Positions 7,977 through 16,566 of a stretch of 35,922 nucleotides of DNA are shown here, in pieces. The DNA is taken from NCBI GenBank assembly GCA_028818155.1, contig JAPPOH010000007.1, forward strand, positions 1 through 35,922, given 5' to 3'. This DNA comes from Candidatus Woesearchaeota archaeon. Its GTDB lineage: Archaea > Nanobdellota > Nanobdellia > Woesearchaeales > UBA525. Numbering within the stretch: the first letter of the stretch is position 1; each line of letters opens with the position of its first letter. Below the pieces are notes generated by a model. It did no database searches, was not told the origin of the DNA, and saw nothing but the letters and a program-made list of their open reading frames with translations. A program made the translations under genes and the position numbers.

Positions 7977-9434
7977 ATGAACACATATGATGATCCAGTA
8001 AAGCAATTGTCGAGGCTCAGGTTGCGAGCGTTCATAAAAAAGAATCTCCTGAATCATATGAAACCCGAGAATGTACGTGTGTTGTGTTTTCCAGGTGCTG
8101 AAGTTGAAGGACAGGAAGCACTAGAAGTGAAGGAAGTGTATCTGCCCCTTGGAATTCTACCTGAAAATGTGGTGGGTCTTGAAGAAGATAGTACTCGCGC
8201 AGAGAGATTACGAGCTACAAAGTTAGGCATTGAAATTGTAGATCAAAACGATTTGGACTATTTCAGAGGTAATTCAGATACGTTTCATGTTATCAGCTTA
8301 GATTACACAGGTCAGCAAACAAGAGAACGTCTGGAAGTGCCAGCATTAATAGCAGGAAGACACTTGCTTGGAAAAAACGGTATTTTTTGTACGAATTATT
8401 CTGGGAAAAGGGAATCGCGTCCATTCCAGACTGAACTAATGGCACGAAGAATTTTGTTTTCACCTGCGTATCGAGAAGAAGTTGATGATCCAACAGATCG
8501 TAGCGCAGGGTTTTCTGGGTACATAAATCTTGCTAAAGAACTCGAGCAAGAATATAGAGATATGGGCATAGGAAATGAAAGATTAGTAGAAGATATTGCT
8601 TCTGGCGAACTACGCGATCTAGGTTGGCTACGAGAAGGCATCACACATACGACTCTAGCATACTTGACCATAGGCTCTCTAGCGCTCGCATACCATACAG
8701 AAACACCCGAAAGATACATGCCCCAGTTTCTTATGCAACATCCTGTTGCTGGAATTGTTCGAGAGCGTTTGAGACAATCGTATGTACAGCAATCAGGAGA
8801 TCCTACTTTTAAGGACAGACACAGAATTTTCTTGAAGGCTCTTGGCGTAGCAAGATGGCAAGATCTTATCGATAAACCCGAAAACTCTGGAGAGAATTTT
8901 TCCACAGCCATGGTTGAAGAATATGGTGACTATTTGGAACGAACAAAAGGTATACCCAGACATATTGGGACAATGTTCAGTCTGATGAGAGCTGAAGAAG
9001 AAAAAAGGCCTTATGTGATAGCAGATATGGAGCGCTACCAGTATACAAGTAATAAGAATTTCTTCATGTTGATGGATATGTTTGCCGTGAGACAGCCATA
9101 TAAGATATATCAGCTACTAGACAGCGTCGTTGAGGATTTGAGAAATAACGTACCTTTTGCCCGCGTAAGAAATGGCAGCCTCAGTTATACTCGCAACTGG
9201 TCAAGGTTATGTGCCGAGTACGCTGAAGATAGAGGACTCAACCATCACGATGTCCCTGAGAGACATGATCTTGGTTCTTCATGGGTGCCCCGGGATCGAA
9301 TCTCCAGAACCGATGCCATCGATTTTTTAAAAGCTAATTGCAGTCCTGCTGAAATAGCTGAGTGCTTTAGTGGGTTTAGTCGCAGGCAACTAGCAGCTAT
9401 GAAAGCTCATGTAACAATGGGAACATACGACTAG
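7977..9434 (+). CDS. Rossmann-fold methyltransferase-like protein, unassigned
   Basis: 485 residues. The N-terminal third reads like a class I Rossmann fold: VLCFPGAEVEG (about 35-45, glycine-containing first loop), VYLPLGILPENVVGLEEDS (second strand ending in acidic residues), GIEIVDQNDLDYF, then FHVISLDYTGQ. This suggests SAM or nucleotide binding. The remainder is helical and unassigned; the last 40 residues (DAIDFLKANCSPAEIAECF) may form a helix-turn-helix. The start at 7977 fits a leaderless mRNA (TATA about 7945-7956). Base composition differs from the trp operon, consistent with transfer. Catalytic function is not demonstrated. Confidence 0.65.
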   Translation: MNTYDDPVKQLSRLRLRAFIKKNLLNHMKPENVRVLCFPGAEVEGQEALEVKEVYLPLGILPENVVGLEEDSTRAERLRATKLGIEIVDQNDLDYFRGNSDTFHVISLDYTGQQTRERLEVPALIAGRHLLGKNGIFCTNYSGKRESRPFQTELMARRILFSPAYREEVDDPTDRSAGFSGYINLAKELEQEYRDMGIGNERLVEDIASGELRDLGWLREGITHTTLAYLTIGSLALAYHTETPERYMPQFLMQHPVAGIVRERLRQSYVQQSGDPTFKDRHRIFLKALGVARWQDLIDKPENSGENFSTAMVEEYGDYLERTKGIPRHIGTMFSLMRAEEEKRPYVIADMERYQYTSNKNFFMLMDMFAVRQPYKIYQLLDSVVEDLRNNVPFARVRNGSLSYTRNWSRLCAEYAEDRGLNHHDVPERHDLGSSWVPRDRISRTDAIDFLKANCSPAEIAECFSGFSRRQLAAMKAHVTMGTYD

Positions 9435-9579
9435 CTCGGAAAAATAGTCCAGGTCATCGATAACACACTTCTTGAGAGTGACTTTAGCTATACTATCAAG
9501 GTCGAACGTTTCTTCTCTAGACGTCTGTTGTGCTTGATATATCTTTAGCTCAGAACTATGAGTGCGACACCCACACCCT

Positions 9580-9592
9580 CCAGGATTCGAAC
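9580..9592 (-). other. tRNA T-arm-like remnant
   Basis: CCAGGATTCGAAC matches the tRNA-Gln T-arm segment at 10-22 base for base and contains the B-box core. The flanks do not complete a T stem or cloverleaf. It lies just before the right 33-bp repeat and may be a tRNA remnant carried by the inserted segment. Chance remains possible. Confidence 0.25.
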
Positions 9593-9615
9593 TTGCCCGC
9601 CGAGAAATACATGCA

Positions 9616-9648
9616 AATTCGTAACACTTATGAAAGCACGATGAACTG
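9616..9648 (+). repeat. 33-bp direct repeat, distal copy
   Basis: Exact copy of 7837-7869. Here the orphan last codons of trpA lead directly into the small Cys-rich gene at 9641, so this copy seems to preserve the ancestral trpA/downstream-gene junction. Confidence 0.9.
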
Positions 9649-9799
9649 TTGTTCTATGACAGCCCCACTCACCAAAGAATTCTTGCTCGAGAGAGGCTAC
9701 TGCTGCGGCTCTGGCTGCATGAACTGCCCCTACAAGCCACGACACACGAAGGGATCAACACACATAAAATCCTCACACGAAAGTAATAAAAATATGTGA
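9641..9799 (+). CDS. DUF5522-like small cysteine-rich protein
   Basis: 52 residues from the ATG at 9641. The core is PLTKEFLLERGYCCGSGCMNCPYKP, with a CC-x3-C-x2-C arrangement typical of a widespread short family that may bind metal. I recall this family as DUF5522; the function is unknown to me. Starts at 9641 (MNCC) or 9656 (MTAPLT) are both possible. Before the insertion this gene probably overlapped the trpA stop (ATGA). Confidence 0.7.
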   Translation: MNCCSMTAPLTKEFLLERGYCCGSGCMNCPYKPRHTKGSTHIKSSHESNKNM

Positions 9800-9813
9800 C
9801 AATTCAAGCGCGA

Positions 9814-10041
9814 ATGGATCACTATGCAATTTACTTCGGGGACCGAGTCACACCATACAACGTAGTTCCACAATCATCTGTTGAGACATTCCTCGAAACA
9901 ATGCAGCAAAGGTTCCCGAGTGTCACCGTTCGTACAAAACCTATGAGTGAAGAACAAGCAGCACAATTCAGAGCGGAACGACGTGTATCCTTACATACCC
10001 GAACATTTGATGTAAATCCACCCAAGCACAGCGCCAAGTAA
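9814..10041 (+). CDS. Small hypothetical protein
   Basis: 75 residues from the ATG at 9814 (MDHYAIYFGD). This start is favoured over an in-frame GTG at 9796 because an A/T-rich TATA-like stretch (about 9783-9792) sits 26 bp upstream. No recognised domain; predicted soluble mixed alpha/beta. Its 3' end overlaps the convergent membrane-protein gene by about 50 nt. Confidence 0.5.
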   Translation: MDHYAIYFGDRVTPYNVVPQSSVETFLETMQQRFPSVTVRTKPMSEEQAAQFRAERRVSLHTRTFDVNPPKHSAK

Positions 10042-10572
10042 ATCCGCAACGAGATCCAACGCAGTATTGTGGTAGCCACCCACACCATTGTCCGGCGAGA
10101 TAATCGTGGCAATGAATTCTACAATCTCATTCATCGCCCCAAGACCAAGGCTCGCCATAATGACAACAAGGCCAATGGCAGCCCAGCCTTTCGGCTTCAA
10201 GTGCGGCTTGAGCACAACATACATGACCAACGCAGCAACAAAGAAGCCATACATGTGAATCACTTGATCGTACTTCAAAATATTGTATGGTTCGCCAACA
10301 AGATCAACAAGGATCCACGTGTAGAGGACGCCATCCCCGACAGGGAGGCTGCCGCCAGCCATGTGGCCGATCGCCCACGCAGTGAGGAGCCAGAGCACGC
10401 CATTTGGGTACTGCACCCACTTTGTGGAATACAGTATGAGTCCTCCTAAGAGAATGATCACCACGATGTAGAGCATGAACTCATAGTTCTTTTGGAAGAG
10501 AAAGAACGCGGTGAAGCCAAGCAGCGCAAGCACATTCACAATGAGAATTGGCAGTTGTCCTGGCCTGAGCAT
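9991..10572 (-). CDS. DUF2238/YjdF-like polytopic membrane protein
   Basis: 193 residues with about six hydrophobic segments. The middle carries a polar signature in membrane context, KYDQVIHMYGFF and then GAMNEIVEFIAT followed by YHNTALDLVADLLGA. This resembles the D..H..., E..E and D..D pattern of the YjdF (DUF2238) family of unknown function. It lies 40 nt downstream of the 414-residue orphan gene on the same strand and is probably co-transcribed with it. Confidence 0.7.
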   Translation of the reverse strand: MLRPGQLPILIVNVLALLGFTAFFLFQKNYEFMLYIVVIILLGGLILYSTKWVQYPNGVLWLLTAWAIGHMAGGSLPVGDGVLYTWILVDLVGEPYNILKYDQVIHMYGFFVAALVMYVVLKPHLKPKGWAAIGLVVIMASLGLGAMNEIVEFIATIISPDNGVGGYHNTALDLVADLLGAVLGWIYIKCSGM

Positions 10573-10612
10573 TATACAGCTGTAGGGGCAGGAGTACTTG
10601 AAGGTTTCGGTG

Positions 10613-11857
10613 CTACGCAGCGCGAGGCATTGGCACGTCTTTATTGAACCTGTATGCCCCTAAGTCTCCTGATAGTTCTATGTGCTTTTCCTGCGCGACA
10701 GCTGCGACTGCACGCTTGAGCACATCCCGACGATCCCGATCAGGCAACTCCTGTTTGTCCGGGAAGACATGCTCTTCAATGGCCTGTGCAGGCACGTACT
10801 CATCTGGATGATTGTCAAAGTACGCTTGAACTCCTTTGGTAATAGTACGTACTATGTGCACGTCACTATAGTGATGCTCTTTTTCAAGTGCATTGCATAG
10901 TGCCGTACGCATGTTTTGTGCGGTTGTACGTTGGCTTCGCACATCAAGAATATTTCCTAGTGTTGCGAGGCTGTAGGTTGCAATGGCAGCTAGTGCCGCA
11001 CCTGCCACCACCCCTATAAGCGTCGTCGGAGCGTACAGTGGGGTTTCAGGTAAGCCAGTAGTCTCATGTAGCCACCTGCTTACTGGCTCGTACGTACTTG
11101 CTAGGAACCCCAGTCCTGCGCCACCCATTGCCAGGCATCCAAGCGCTGATCCAAAATCACCTTGCGTATTCTGTTTGAGTACTGAGACATAGCTTCTTTT
11201 TCGTAGAAGATCATAGAGTCGATTCTGCTGTCCGCTTACCTGACGTCTCCCACGGATATCGTTTGCAATCGCAGCTAGTGCATCAGGGAGTTTGAAGCTG
11301 TTAGCAAGATGCAGCGTGTGTCTGTGCATCGCAGAACTCTCATCTAGTGGCTGTGCTGCAAGTTGTGGTATCGCTTCTTCAAGGTATCCAACAACTTCCC
11401 TCTGCAGCACTGATTCCTTGGCCGCAAGTCTTTCCTCAATGGTAGTTTTCCACACTGCTTCATCTGCAGTGTCAGGAAACACGTCGAGTCCTAGCGCAGT
11501 CGGATCCTGTAGTGCTGCAATGTACGCGTGTCCAACATCTAACTGGAATCGCGCGTCAAACGCTGCCTCTGATTGTGGTGCACGTCTGAATCGCTCAAGC
11601 GCCCGGTCAAAGACCGCGTCATATTGCTGTTTGAAGAGATGCTCAATTCCCTCGGAAATTTGTGCTTGCGTTCCACCAAGTGCATACGCACTGCTCTCGC
11701 GAACTGCAGGCACACCCATACCAAGTGAAGTGACCGCTGGAGGTAGTTCCCCCTCTGCCAGCACACCAGTGTTAGCAAGAACTTCTATCGTCTGCCGAGC
11801 ACGATCAATGGCGACAACTCGCACAGCACCCGCATACCTTGAATCTCGCGTCAACAT
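10613..11857 (-). CDS. Hypothetical protein with two transmembrane segments
   Basis: 414 residues, not recognised. Residues 1-230 are soluble and mostly helical. Two hydrophobic segments follow (LGCLAMGGAGLGFLAS at about 241-256 and LIGVVAGAALAAIATYSLATLG at about 280-300). The C-terminal 110 residues look like a winged-helix-sized domain (AQNMRTALCNALEKE, DVLKRAVAAVAQEKHIEL). TATA at about 11888-11895 gives a short leader. Possibly a membrane-anchored structural or regulatory protein of this lineage. Confidence 0.6.
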   Translation of the reverse strand: MLTRDSRYAGAVRVVAIDRARQTIEVLANTGVLAEGELPPAVTSLGMGVPAVRESSAYALGGTQAQISEGIEHLFKQQYDAVFDRALERFRRAPQSEAAFDARFQLDVGHAYIAALQDPTALGLDVFPDTADEAVWKTTIEERLAAKESVLQREVVGYLEEAIPQLAAQPLDESSAMHRHTLHLANSFKLPDALAAIANDIRGRRQVSGQQNRLYDLLRKRSYVSVLKQNTQGDFGSALGCLAMGGAGLGFLASTYEPVSRWLHETTGLPETPLYAPTTLIGVVAGAALAAIATYSLATLGNILDVRSQRTTAQNMRTALCNALEKEHHYSDVHIVRTITKGVQAYFDNHPDEYVPAQAIEEHVFPDKQELPDRDRRDVLKRAVAAVAQEKHIELSGDLGAYRFNKDVPMPRAA

Positions 11858-11939
11858 CAGTATCGACTCTCCGGTGGTGTCAAATACTATTTAATGCTTT
11901 CTCGAAAGATTCATAAACAGGAACACTGTTGCGTAGTGT

Positions 11940-12272
11940 ATGGCGAAGGGAACAGTACAAACGATTTTAGACACCGTCACGAATGTGGTGCTTCCATCCT
12001 TCGTTTCTCGGATTGAGGATGGTGTGGATGATATTCTCACGAAAGTTGAGGATCGCGTCGTTGGCTTCTTCGAGCGCATGTGCGGCCTTGTCACCGTCTT
12101 GATTCTTGTCAAGTTTGCTGTGTTCTCCTTTCTCTTGGCATTGTTCTTTTACCTGCTTGAAGGATTGAACTTGTCAAAAGCAACTGTGTTCTTGCTCTTA
12201 GGTACTGTCTTCTTAGTCCTCGCGGCGTTCGCGAACATGTACTCGAAGATTCGTAGATTAACACGACGATGA
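11940..12272 (+). CDS. Small membrane protein
   Basis: 110 residues: an amphipathic N-terminal half, two transmembrane helices (VLILVKFAVFSFLLALFFYL at about 53-72 and ATVFLLLGTVFLVLAAFA at about 81-98), and a basic C terminus. TATA-like TTCATAAAC at about 11909-11918 fits a leaderless start at 11940. Its stop overlaps the msrA ATG (ATGA), so the two are co-transcribed. Function not recognised. Confidence 0.68.
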   Translation: MAKGTVQTILDTVTNVVLPSFVSRIEDGVDDILTKVEDRVVGFFERMCGLVTVLILVKFAVFSFLLALFFYLLEGLNLSKATVFLLLGTVFLVLAAFANMYSKIRRLTRR

Positions 12273-12721
12273 AAGCGACCTTTGCTGCCGGGTGTTTCTG
12301 GGGTGTGGAAGCAGCATTCAGAAAATTAAATATCGATAGCATTCGCGTTGGCTACACCGGGGGAACGGCAAAGAATCCGAGCTACGAGCAAGTCTGCAGC
12401 GGCGAGACTGGACATGCAGAAGCTGTTGAGATTGAATTTAACGAGCAGAAAGTCTCGTACAAACAATTAGTGGAGACATTCTTCGAATTACATGATCCAA
12501 CCCAGAAAGATGGGCAAGGGCCAGATCATGGGACACAGTACAGGTCCGCGATCTTCTACCATGATACTGCGCAGCAAGGGATTGCGGCAACGGTGAAAGA
12601 GGAAGCGCAGGAGGTACTTTCCACACCTATCGTCACAGAGATTGCGCCTGCTGGCACGTTTTACGAAGCGGAAGCGTATCATCAGAACTACAATGCAACG
12701 CATGGAAGCTGCGCGCGGTAA
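12269..12721 (+). CDS. msrA: Peptide methionine sulfoxide reductase A
   Basis: 150 residues. Reduces methionine-S-sulfoxide in proteins. The catalytic motif GCFWG is at residues 8-12 (Cys9), followed by GYTGG, the conserved GETGHAE(A)V region and HDPTQ..GQGPDHGTQYRS. Slightly short at the C terminus (ends NYNATHGSCAR), with a possible resolving Cys at residue 149. Start overlaps the preceding membrane-protein stop. Confidence 0.95.
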   Translation: MKATFAAGCFWGVEAAFRKLNIDSIRVGYTGGTAKNPSYEQVCSGETGHAEAVEIEFNEQKVSYKQLVETFFELHDPTQKDGQGPDHGTQYRSAIFYHDTAQQGIAATVKEEAQEVLSTPIVTEIAPAGTFYEAEAYHQNYNATHGSCAR

Positions 12722-12753
12722 GGCTTATATCAGAAGCGTTATTTCCTACAGTC

Positions 12754-13140
12754 ATGTACGAAGAGACGCACCCACTCAGGTATGCTGCACATTCGCAACG
12801 GCGACTTCCTGCCGCTGCATATACGACACTCATCGGCGCGCTTGGGACAGCGCCATTTGCATACAGACGATGGGTACTCCACGGCGCGCATAATTGGGTG
12901 CAGAATGATTTTTCGCACATTTTTGGCGTAATGGCAGCAACCGGCGCGATGACGCTTGCAACGAGAAATCGACTCTATGGTGCGCTGGGCGGGTTGCTCG
13001 CTGGTGGCGCTGTTGAAGCAATACAGTTCTGTACAGGTTCTGGTCGTGTTGAGCCACGAGATATGATCATGAACGGTGTCGGCGTGCTCGCTGCTCTCAG
13101 CGTTACGCAAGCTGCACAACTGTTGAGAAATAGGAACTGA
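12754..13140 (+). CDS. VanZ-like small membrane protein
   Basis: 128 residues with about four hydrophobic helices. The segment NDFSHIFGVMAATGAM, then GALGGLLAGGAVEAIQF and EPRDMIMNGVGVLAAL resembles the D-H...E..Q...D...N.G layout of VanZ/DUF2238-like membrane proteins. The leaderless start at 12754 is supported by TATA (GCTTATATC, 12723-12731). Role unknown. Confidence 0.6.
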   Translation: MYEETHPLRYAAHSQRRLPAAAYTTLIGALGTAPFAYRRWVLHGAHNWVQNDFSHIFGVMAATGAMTLATRNRLYGALGGLLAGGAVEAIQFCTGSGRVEPRDMIMNGVGVLAALSVTQAAQLLRNRN

Positions 13141-13167
13141 TTAAAACACGAGCACGTTCGTGCAACG

Positions 13168-14322
13168 ATGCAGCGACAATACGTATTGTATAGTATCGTG
13201 TATTTCATCCAGGGCTGTCTCGGGCTTCTTGGCGTTGCGCTCCCCTTTTTCTTGAAGGATATCTTGTTGCTTTCCACTGCACAAGTCGCGTATATTCTGG
13301 CGCTTGCAAGCACACCATGGGTGATTAAGCCGTTGTATGGGATGGTCTCCGATTACTTTCCGCTGTTCGGGCAGCGGCGACGACCGTATATTATCATTGC
13401 TGCACTGCTTTCCTCTCTTGGCTGGTTGTTCATTGCAGAAGTACAATCGTTTTGGGTGCTTGTGCTCGGACAGTTACTTGCGAATGTTGGCTTTGCTGTT
13501 GTTGATGTCGTCACGGACGGGTTTGCTGTCGAACACTCAACAAGGAAGAACCGCGGGTTCATTCAAAGTTTGAGTTGGGGGATGCGCGCGTTCGGTGCAA
13601 CGCTCTCCGGCTTCCTTGGCGGCTGGCTCATTGGTGTGATTGGCTACCAGAACATCTTCCGGGTTGTGGCGTTCCTCCCATTGCTTGTTGTGTTCGTTGT
13701 GTGGACAATGAAAGAGAAGAAGTTTGCACGAAAGGCAGGGTTGTGGCAGCACATGACGTGGACGATTCGCTCCTTGTTCAAGAACACACAGTATTGGCTT
13801 GTTGCACTCTTTGGTTTCTTGTTCTTTGTGACGCCATCCATTAGTATTCCGTTCTTGTTTTACATGCGCGACACGCTCGGGTTTAGCAACACAACGATCG
13901 GTATTCTTGTGAGCGTCGCAAGCTTTGGTTCTGTGGTTGGCGCGGTTGTCTATTCAAAATTCTTAGACAGGGTTGCGGTGCGAACACTGTTGTGTTGGAT
14001 GGTGCTCGCGAGCGCTGTGTTTTCCTTTGCGATTTTTTTCATTAAGAGCGAACTAAGCGCATATACTGTCTACTTTCTCTTAGGGGTTGTGTCGTACTTG
14101 GCATTTATTCCAACAATGAAGATTGCTGCTCGTGTGAGTCCGAAGGCGTTTGAGGCGACATCTTTCGCGTTGTTGATGAGTATTATTAATCTCGCGAGTG
14201 GCGTGTTGAGTCAGTCCCTTGGGGGGTGGCTCTTTAGTGTCTTAGGTATTGCACCCGTGATTGTGATTGGCGCGGTCACGAATTTGCTGGCGTTGCCTGT
14301 TGTGCGGTTGTTACGAGACTAG
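13168..14322 (+). CDS. BT1/folate-biopterin-type MFS transporter
   Basis: 384 residues with 11-12 predicted membrane helices. The loop VIKPLYGMVSDYFPLFGQRRRPYIII (about 52-77) is the signature of the BT1 branch of the major facilitator superfamily (KP.xG..SD..P..G.RRR.Y), and DVVTDGFAVE follows in helix 4. Substrate is not deducible; related proteins move folates or pterins. TATA-like GATTAAAAC at about 13138 fits a leaderless start. Confidence 0.82.
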   Translation: MQRQYVLYSIVYFIQGCLGLLGVALPFFLKDILLLSTAQVAYILALASTPWVIKPLYGMVSDYFPLFGQRRRPYIIIAALLSSLGWLFIAEVQSFWVLVLGQLLANVGFAVVDVVTDGFAVEHSTRKNRGFIQSLSWGMRAFGATLSGFLGGWLIGVIGYQNIFRVVAFLPLLVVFVVWTMKEKKFARKAGLWQHMTWTIRSLFKNTQYWLVALFGFLFFVTPSISIPFLFYMRDTLGFSNTTIGILVSVASFGSVVGAVVYSKFLDRVAVRTLLCWMVLASAVFSFAIFFIKSELSAYTVYFLLGVVSYLAFIPTMKIAARVSPKAFEATSFALLMSIINLASGVLSQSLGGWLFSVLGIAPVIVIGAVTNLLALPVVRLLRD

Positions 14323-16415
14323 TTTGGTACGACAGCTCGTTTAAGGAATGCTGCGAGTGCTCGGGGTCTTGAGTCGTTAAAGCTGTGGAGTTGCACTCCT
14401 CGTTGTTTGCAGATGTGCTTGAGTGCATAGTACGTTGGGTGATTGCACGCAGTGGTGATGCAAACAACTGCATCTCCTTCTCGTACCGCAGCGCTGATGT
14501 TTTTTCTCCTGTTGAAGAATCCGTAGTACTTGACAGGCGTGCTCGCGCTCCGCTCTAGCAGCAGCCGCTCAGGTTTCTTGAAAGAACCACCATACACGAT
14601 CACGCGATCGCAGGAGAGGACAACTGCATCCTTTGTTTCTTCAGGTGCTTCATGAGATACTGTGGGTGCAACGGGGGTGAGGAGTCGTAGGAGATCTCGA
14701 TATGAGGAACGATCTTCGAGTCCATCTCGGAGTCTTGTATCGCCCGCTGCAAGTGACGCGCGATATCTGCGAAAGAGAACTGGATCAGTAAGTACTGATT
14801 GGTATGCCTGATGATTACCAAGTTGTTGTGCATCATCTGCGAGTTGTGCTGTCGCGTCGGGATCTCTTCGTGCAATGCGAAGGAGTTTCGATCGCACAGT
14901 CGGCGCAGCACACTCGTATGCTGCGACAAAAGCATCTCGTGTCGAGGCGCAGATACCTGCAGCTTCCAAGTGCAAGAGTGTATCATCATAGGTGCTTGAT
15001 CGGTTTTTTGGTGCAGCTCGCGGTATAGCGGTTTTTCGTTCGTCGTGTCGAAGGAGCTTTTGGATGTGTGTTGTGATATCCGTATTCTGCACCCATGCAA
15101 GGTCTTCTTCTGCTGCTGCATGAAGCTTGGCACGCAGTTGCTTGAGCTGTGCTTGCTGTGGTGCTGCTTGTCCAATGGTGCACGTTAACGCGGACTTGTT
15201 GTGTTCTCCCACCTCATATGCTGCAAGGTAATCCTGTAGAATTATGTCTGCACTCGCGTATGTCTGTGCAATCCTGAGGAGTGCGTCTGCGTCTGGGCTT
15301 GCAAGTAATGTCTCGCCATGGAGTGCGAGCACGTGCGCGGCCTTTCGCTGTTTTGGCTCGATTGCTACTCGCTCAACAACTTCGATAAGCGCACCAAACT
15401 GTGTGGTTCGCTCCTCAAGAAAAAGCGATGCGCACTCACATGCTGTGAATACTCGTCTGAGCGCCGAATAGAGTGTGAGTCTTGAGGGATGCTCTGTGAT
15501 ATACTCGAATACCTCCCCGCGATCTGATTGGGGAACACCCCGAAGTAGATGGGCCAATTCCTTTAGCTCAGAACGTACGCACCCCACTCTTGCAGCAAAA
15601 TCTTCCACCGCAGCATTACCTGCATCTGCATCGTAGATACGTTCAATGAGACGGAGCTCATTCTTCGTAGTAATCTCTTGGTATGCAGGGAGTTTTTCAT
15701 TCATTTCTGTGAGTGTTTCAATTGTCTCACTTGGATTTCTGAGCACTACGGATGAAACCGCGCGAGCATTGTGCTCGAGAATAAGTTTTGCTGTGAAGAG
15801 TTCACTCTTCATAATGCCCTGTGTGAATGCCTCGCGAAAGTCTTGCACATAGCGCTTCAGCGTATTGGGTTTGAGTGCTGCGTGTGCTGTTCGGAAGTGT
15901 TCTGCAGCAAGTAAGAGATGTGTGTACAGTGCCCGTTCGTCAATCGTTTCCATAGAGCTGCAGAAGTCGCTTGTCATGCATTGAAGTGTCGATGATCCTT
16001 GCAGGTACGAGAACCCCTCTTGGTGTTCTTCTTTTGCGCCCGCTGCTTTTAGTGCTGTTTCTTGTTCACCTTCAGAAATTGATCGCTCGAGTACACGCTC
16101 AGTAAGAGGTGAATCGAAAACTGTGTTGAGCCAATCTTCGTATGCTGTCACTGCCTGTTCGACCTGGTCAAGCGTGTGTGCGTAGTGACGATCGACTTTG
16201 AAGAGCATGTCAGAAAGTGTTCGTGAGAGACCAGGAGCAGGTTCTCTAGCTAGTACCGCGTCAAATTGTGCTGCCTCTTCACCTGTGACGTCGAAGATAT
16301 CTGTGAAGGCAGCATACCCTAATTTGGCATCGAGGGCCGACTCTTCTTGCATTTCATGCTCTGCTTTTGCTCTCCTGAGGCGTGCACGTTTTCTTCCTAT
16401 CTTCCGTTGCCGCAT
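14319..16415 (-). CDS. Large orphan protein with a C-terminal DUF2325-like domain
   Basis: 698 residues from the ATG at 16415. The upstream ATG at 16475 is disfavoured because TATA (GTTTATAAG, 16437-16445) lies between them, 26 bp before 16415. Begins with a strongly basic segment (MRQRKIGRKRARLRRAKAEHEM), then about 550 residues of helical repeats without recognised motifs. The last 90 residues (VIVYGGSFKKPERLL, then GDAVVCITTACNHPTYYALKHICKQRGVQLH) match the layout of DUF2325: a nucleotide-like strand-Gly-Gly start followed by a Cys/His region. The domain's function is unknown. Overlaps the transporter 3' end by 4 nt. Confidence 0.65.
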   Translation of the reverse strand: MRQRKIGRKRARLRRAKAEHEMQEESALDAKLGYAAFTDIFDVTGEEAAQFDAVLAREPAPGLSRTLSDMLFKVDRHYAHTLDQVEQAVTAYEDWLNTVFDSPLTERVLERSISEGEQETALKAAGAKEEHQEGFSYLQGSSTLQCMTSDFCSSMETIDERALYTHLLLAAEHFRTAHAALKPNTLKRYVQDFREAFTQGIMKSELFTAKLILEHNARAVSSVVLRNPSETIETLTEMNEKLPAYQEITTKNELRLIERIYDADAGNAAVEDFAARVGCVRSELKELAHLLRGVPQSDRGEVFEYITEHPSRLTLYSALRRVFTACECASLFLEERTTQFGALIEVVERVAIEPKQRKAAHVLALHGETLLASPDADALLRIAQTYASADIILQDYLAAYEVGEHNKSALTCTIGQAAPQQAQLKQLRAKLHAAAEEDLAWVQNTDITTHIQKLLRHDERKTAIPRAAPKNRSSTYDDTLLHLEAAGICASTRDAFVAAYECAAPTVRSKLLRIARRDPDATAQLADDAQQLGNHQAYQSVLTDPVLFRRYRASLAAGDTRLRDGLEDRSSYRDLLRLLTPVAPTVSHEAPEETKDAVVLSCDRVIVYGGSFKKPERLLLERSASTPVKYYGFFNRRKNISAAVREGDAVVCITTACNHPTYYALKHICKQRGVQLHSFNDSRPRALAAFLKRAVVPN

Positions 16416-16566
16416 GGTTTGTGGAATCACTGTTTTCTTATAAACGTTCTGTAGTTCACCACTTGGAAATGACATTCACTGTATGGACCTCACATTTCTG
16501 GGTCTGTTGAACGAATAAGCACCATACATACACAGCCATGGCGAGATTCAAATACCCGAACGCAAC

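Larger units (their letters stand above)
7870..9648 (+). mobile_element. 1.78-kb inserted segment flanked by trpA-end repeats
   Basis: The segment between and including the second 33-bp repeat carries one gene (7977-9434) that is visibly richer in A+T than the trp genes, with its own promoter. It separates trpA from the small Cys-rich gene at 9641, which would otherwise start in an ATGA overlap with trpA like the other operon junctions. This is the pattern left by integration at a gene 3' end. No integrase or terminal inverted repeat is visible. Its exact nature is inferred. Confidence 0.5.

Noticed and set aside
9530..9640. N-terminal extension of the Cys-rich gene (starting at 9530)
   Set aside because: The extension reads through tRNA-like sequence (LQDSNLPA) and the displaced trpA tail in another frame; homology to the short family begins only after MNCC.
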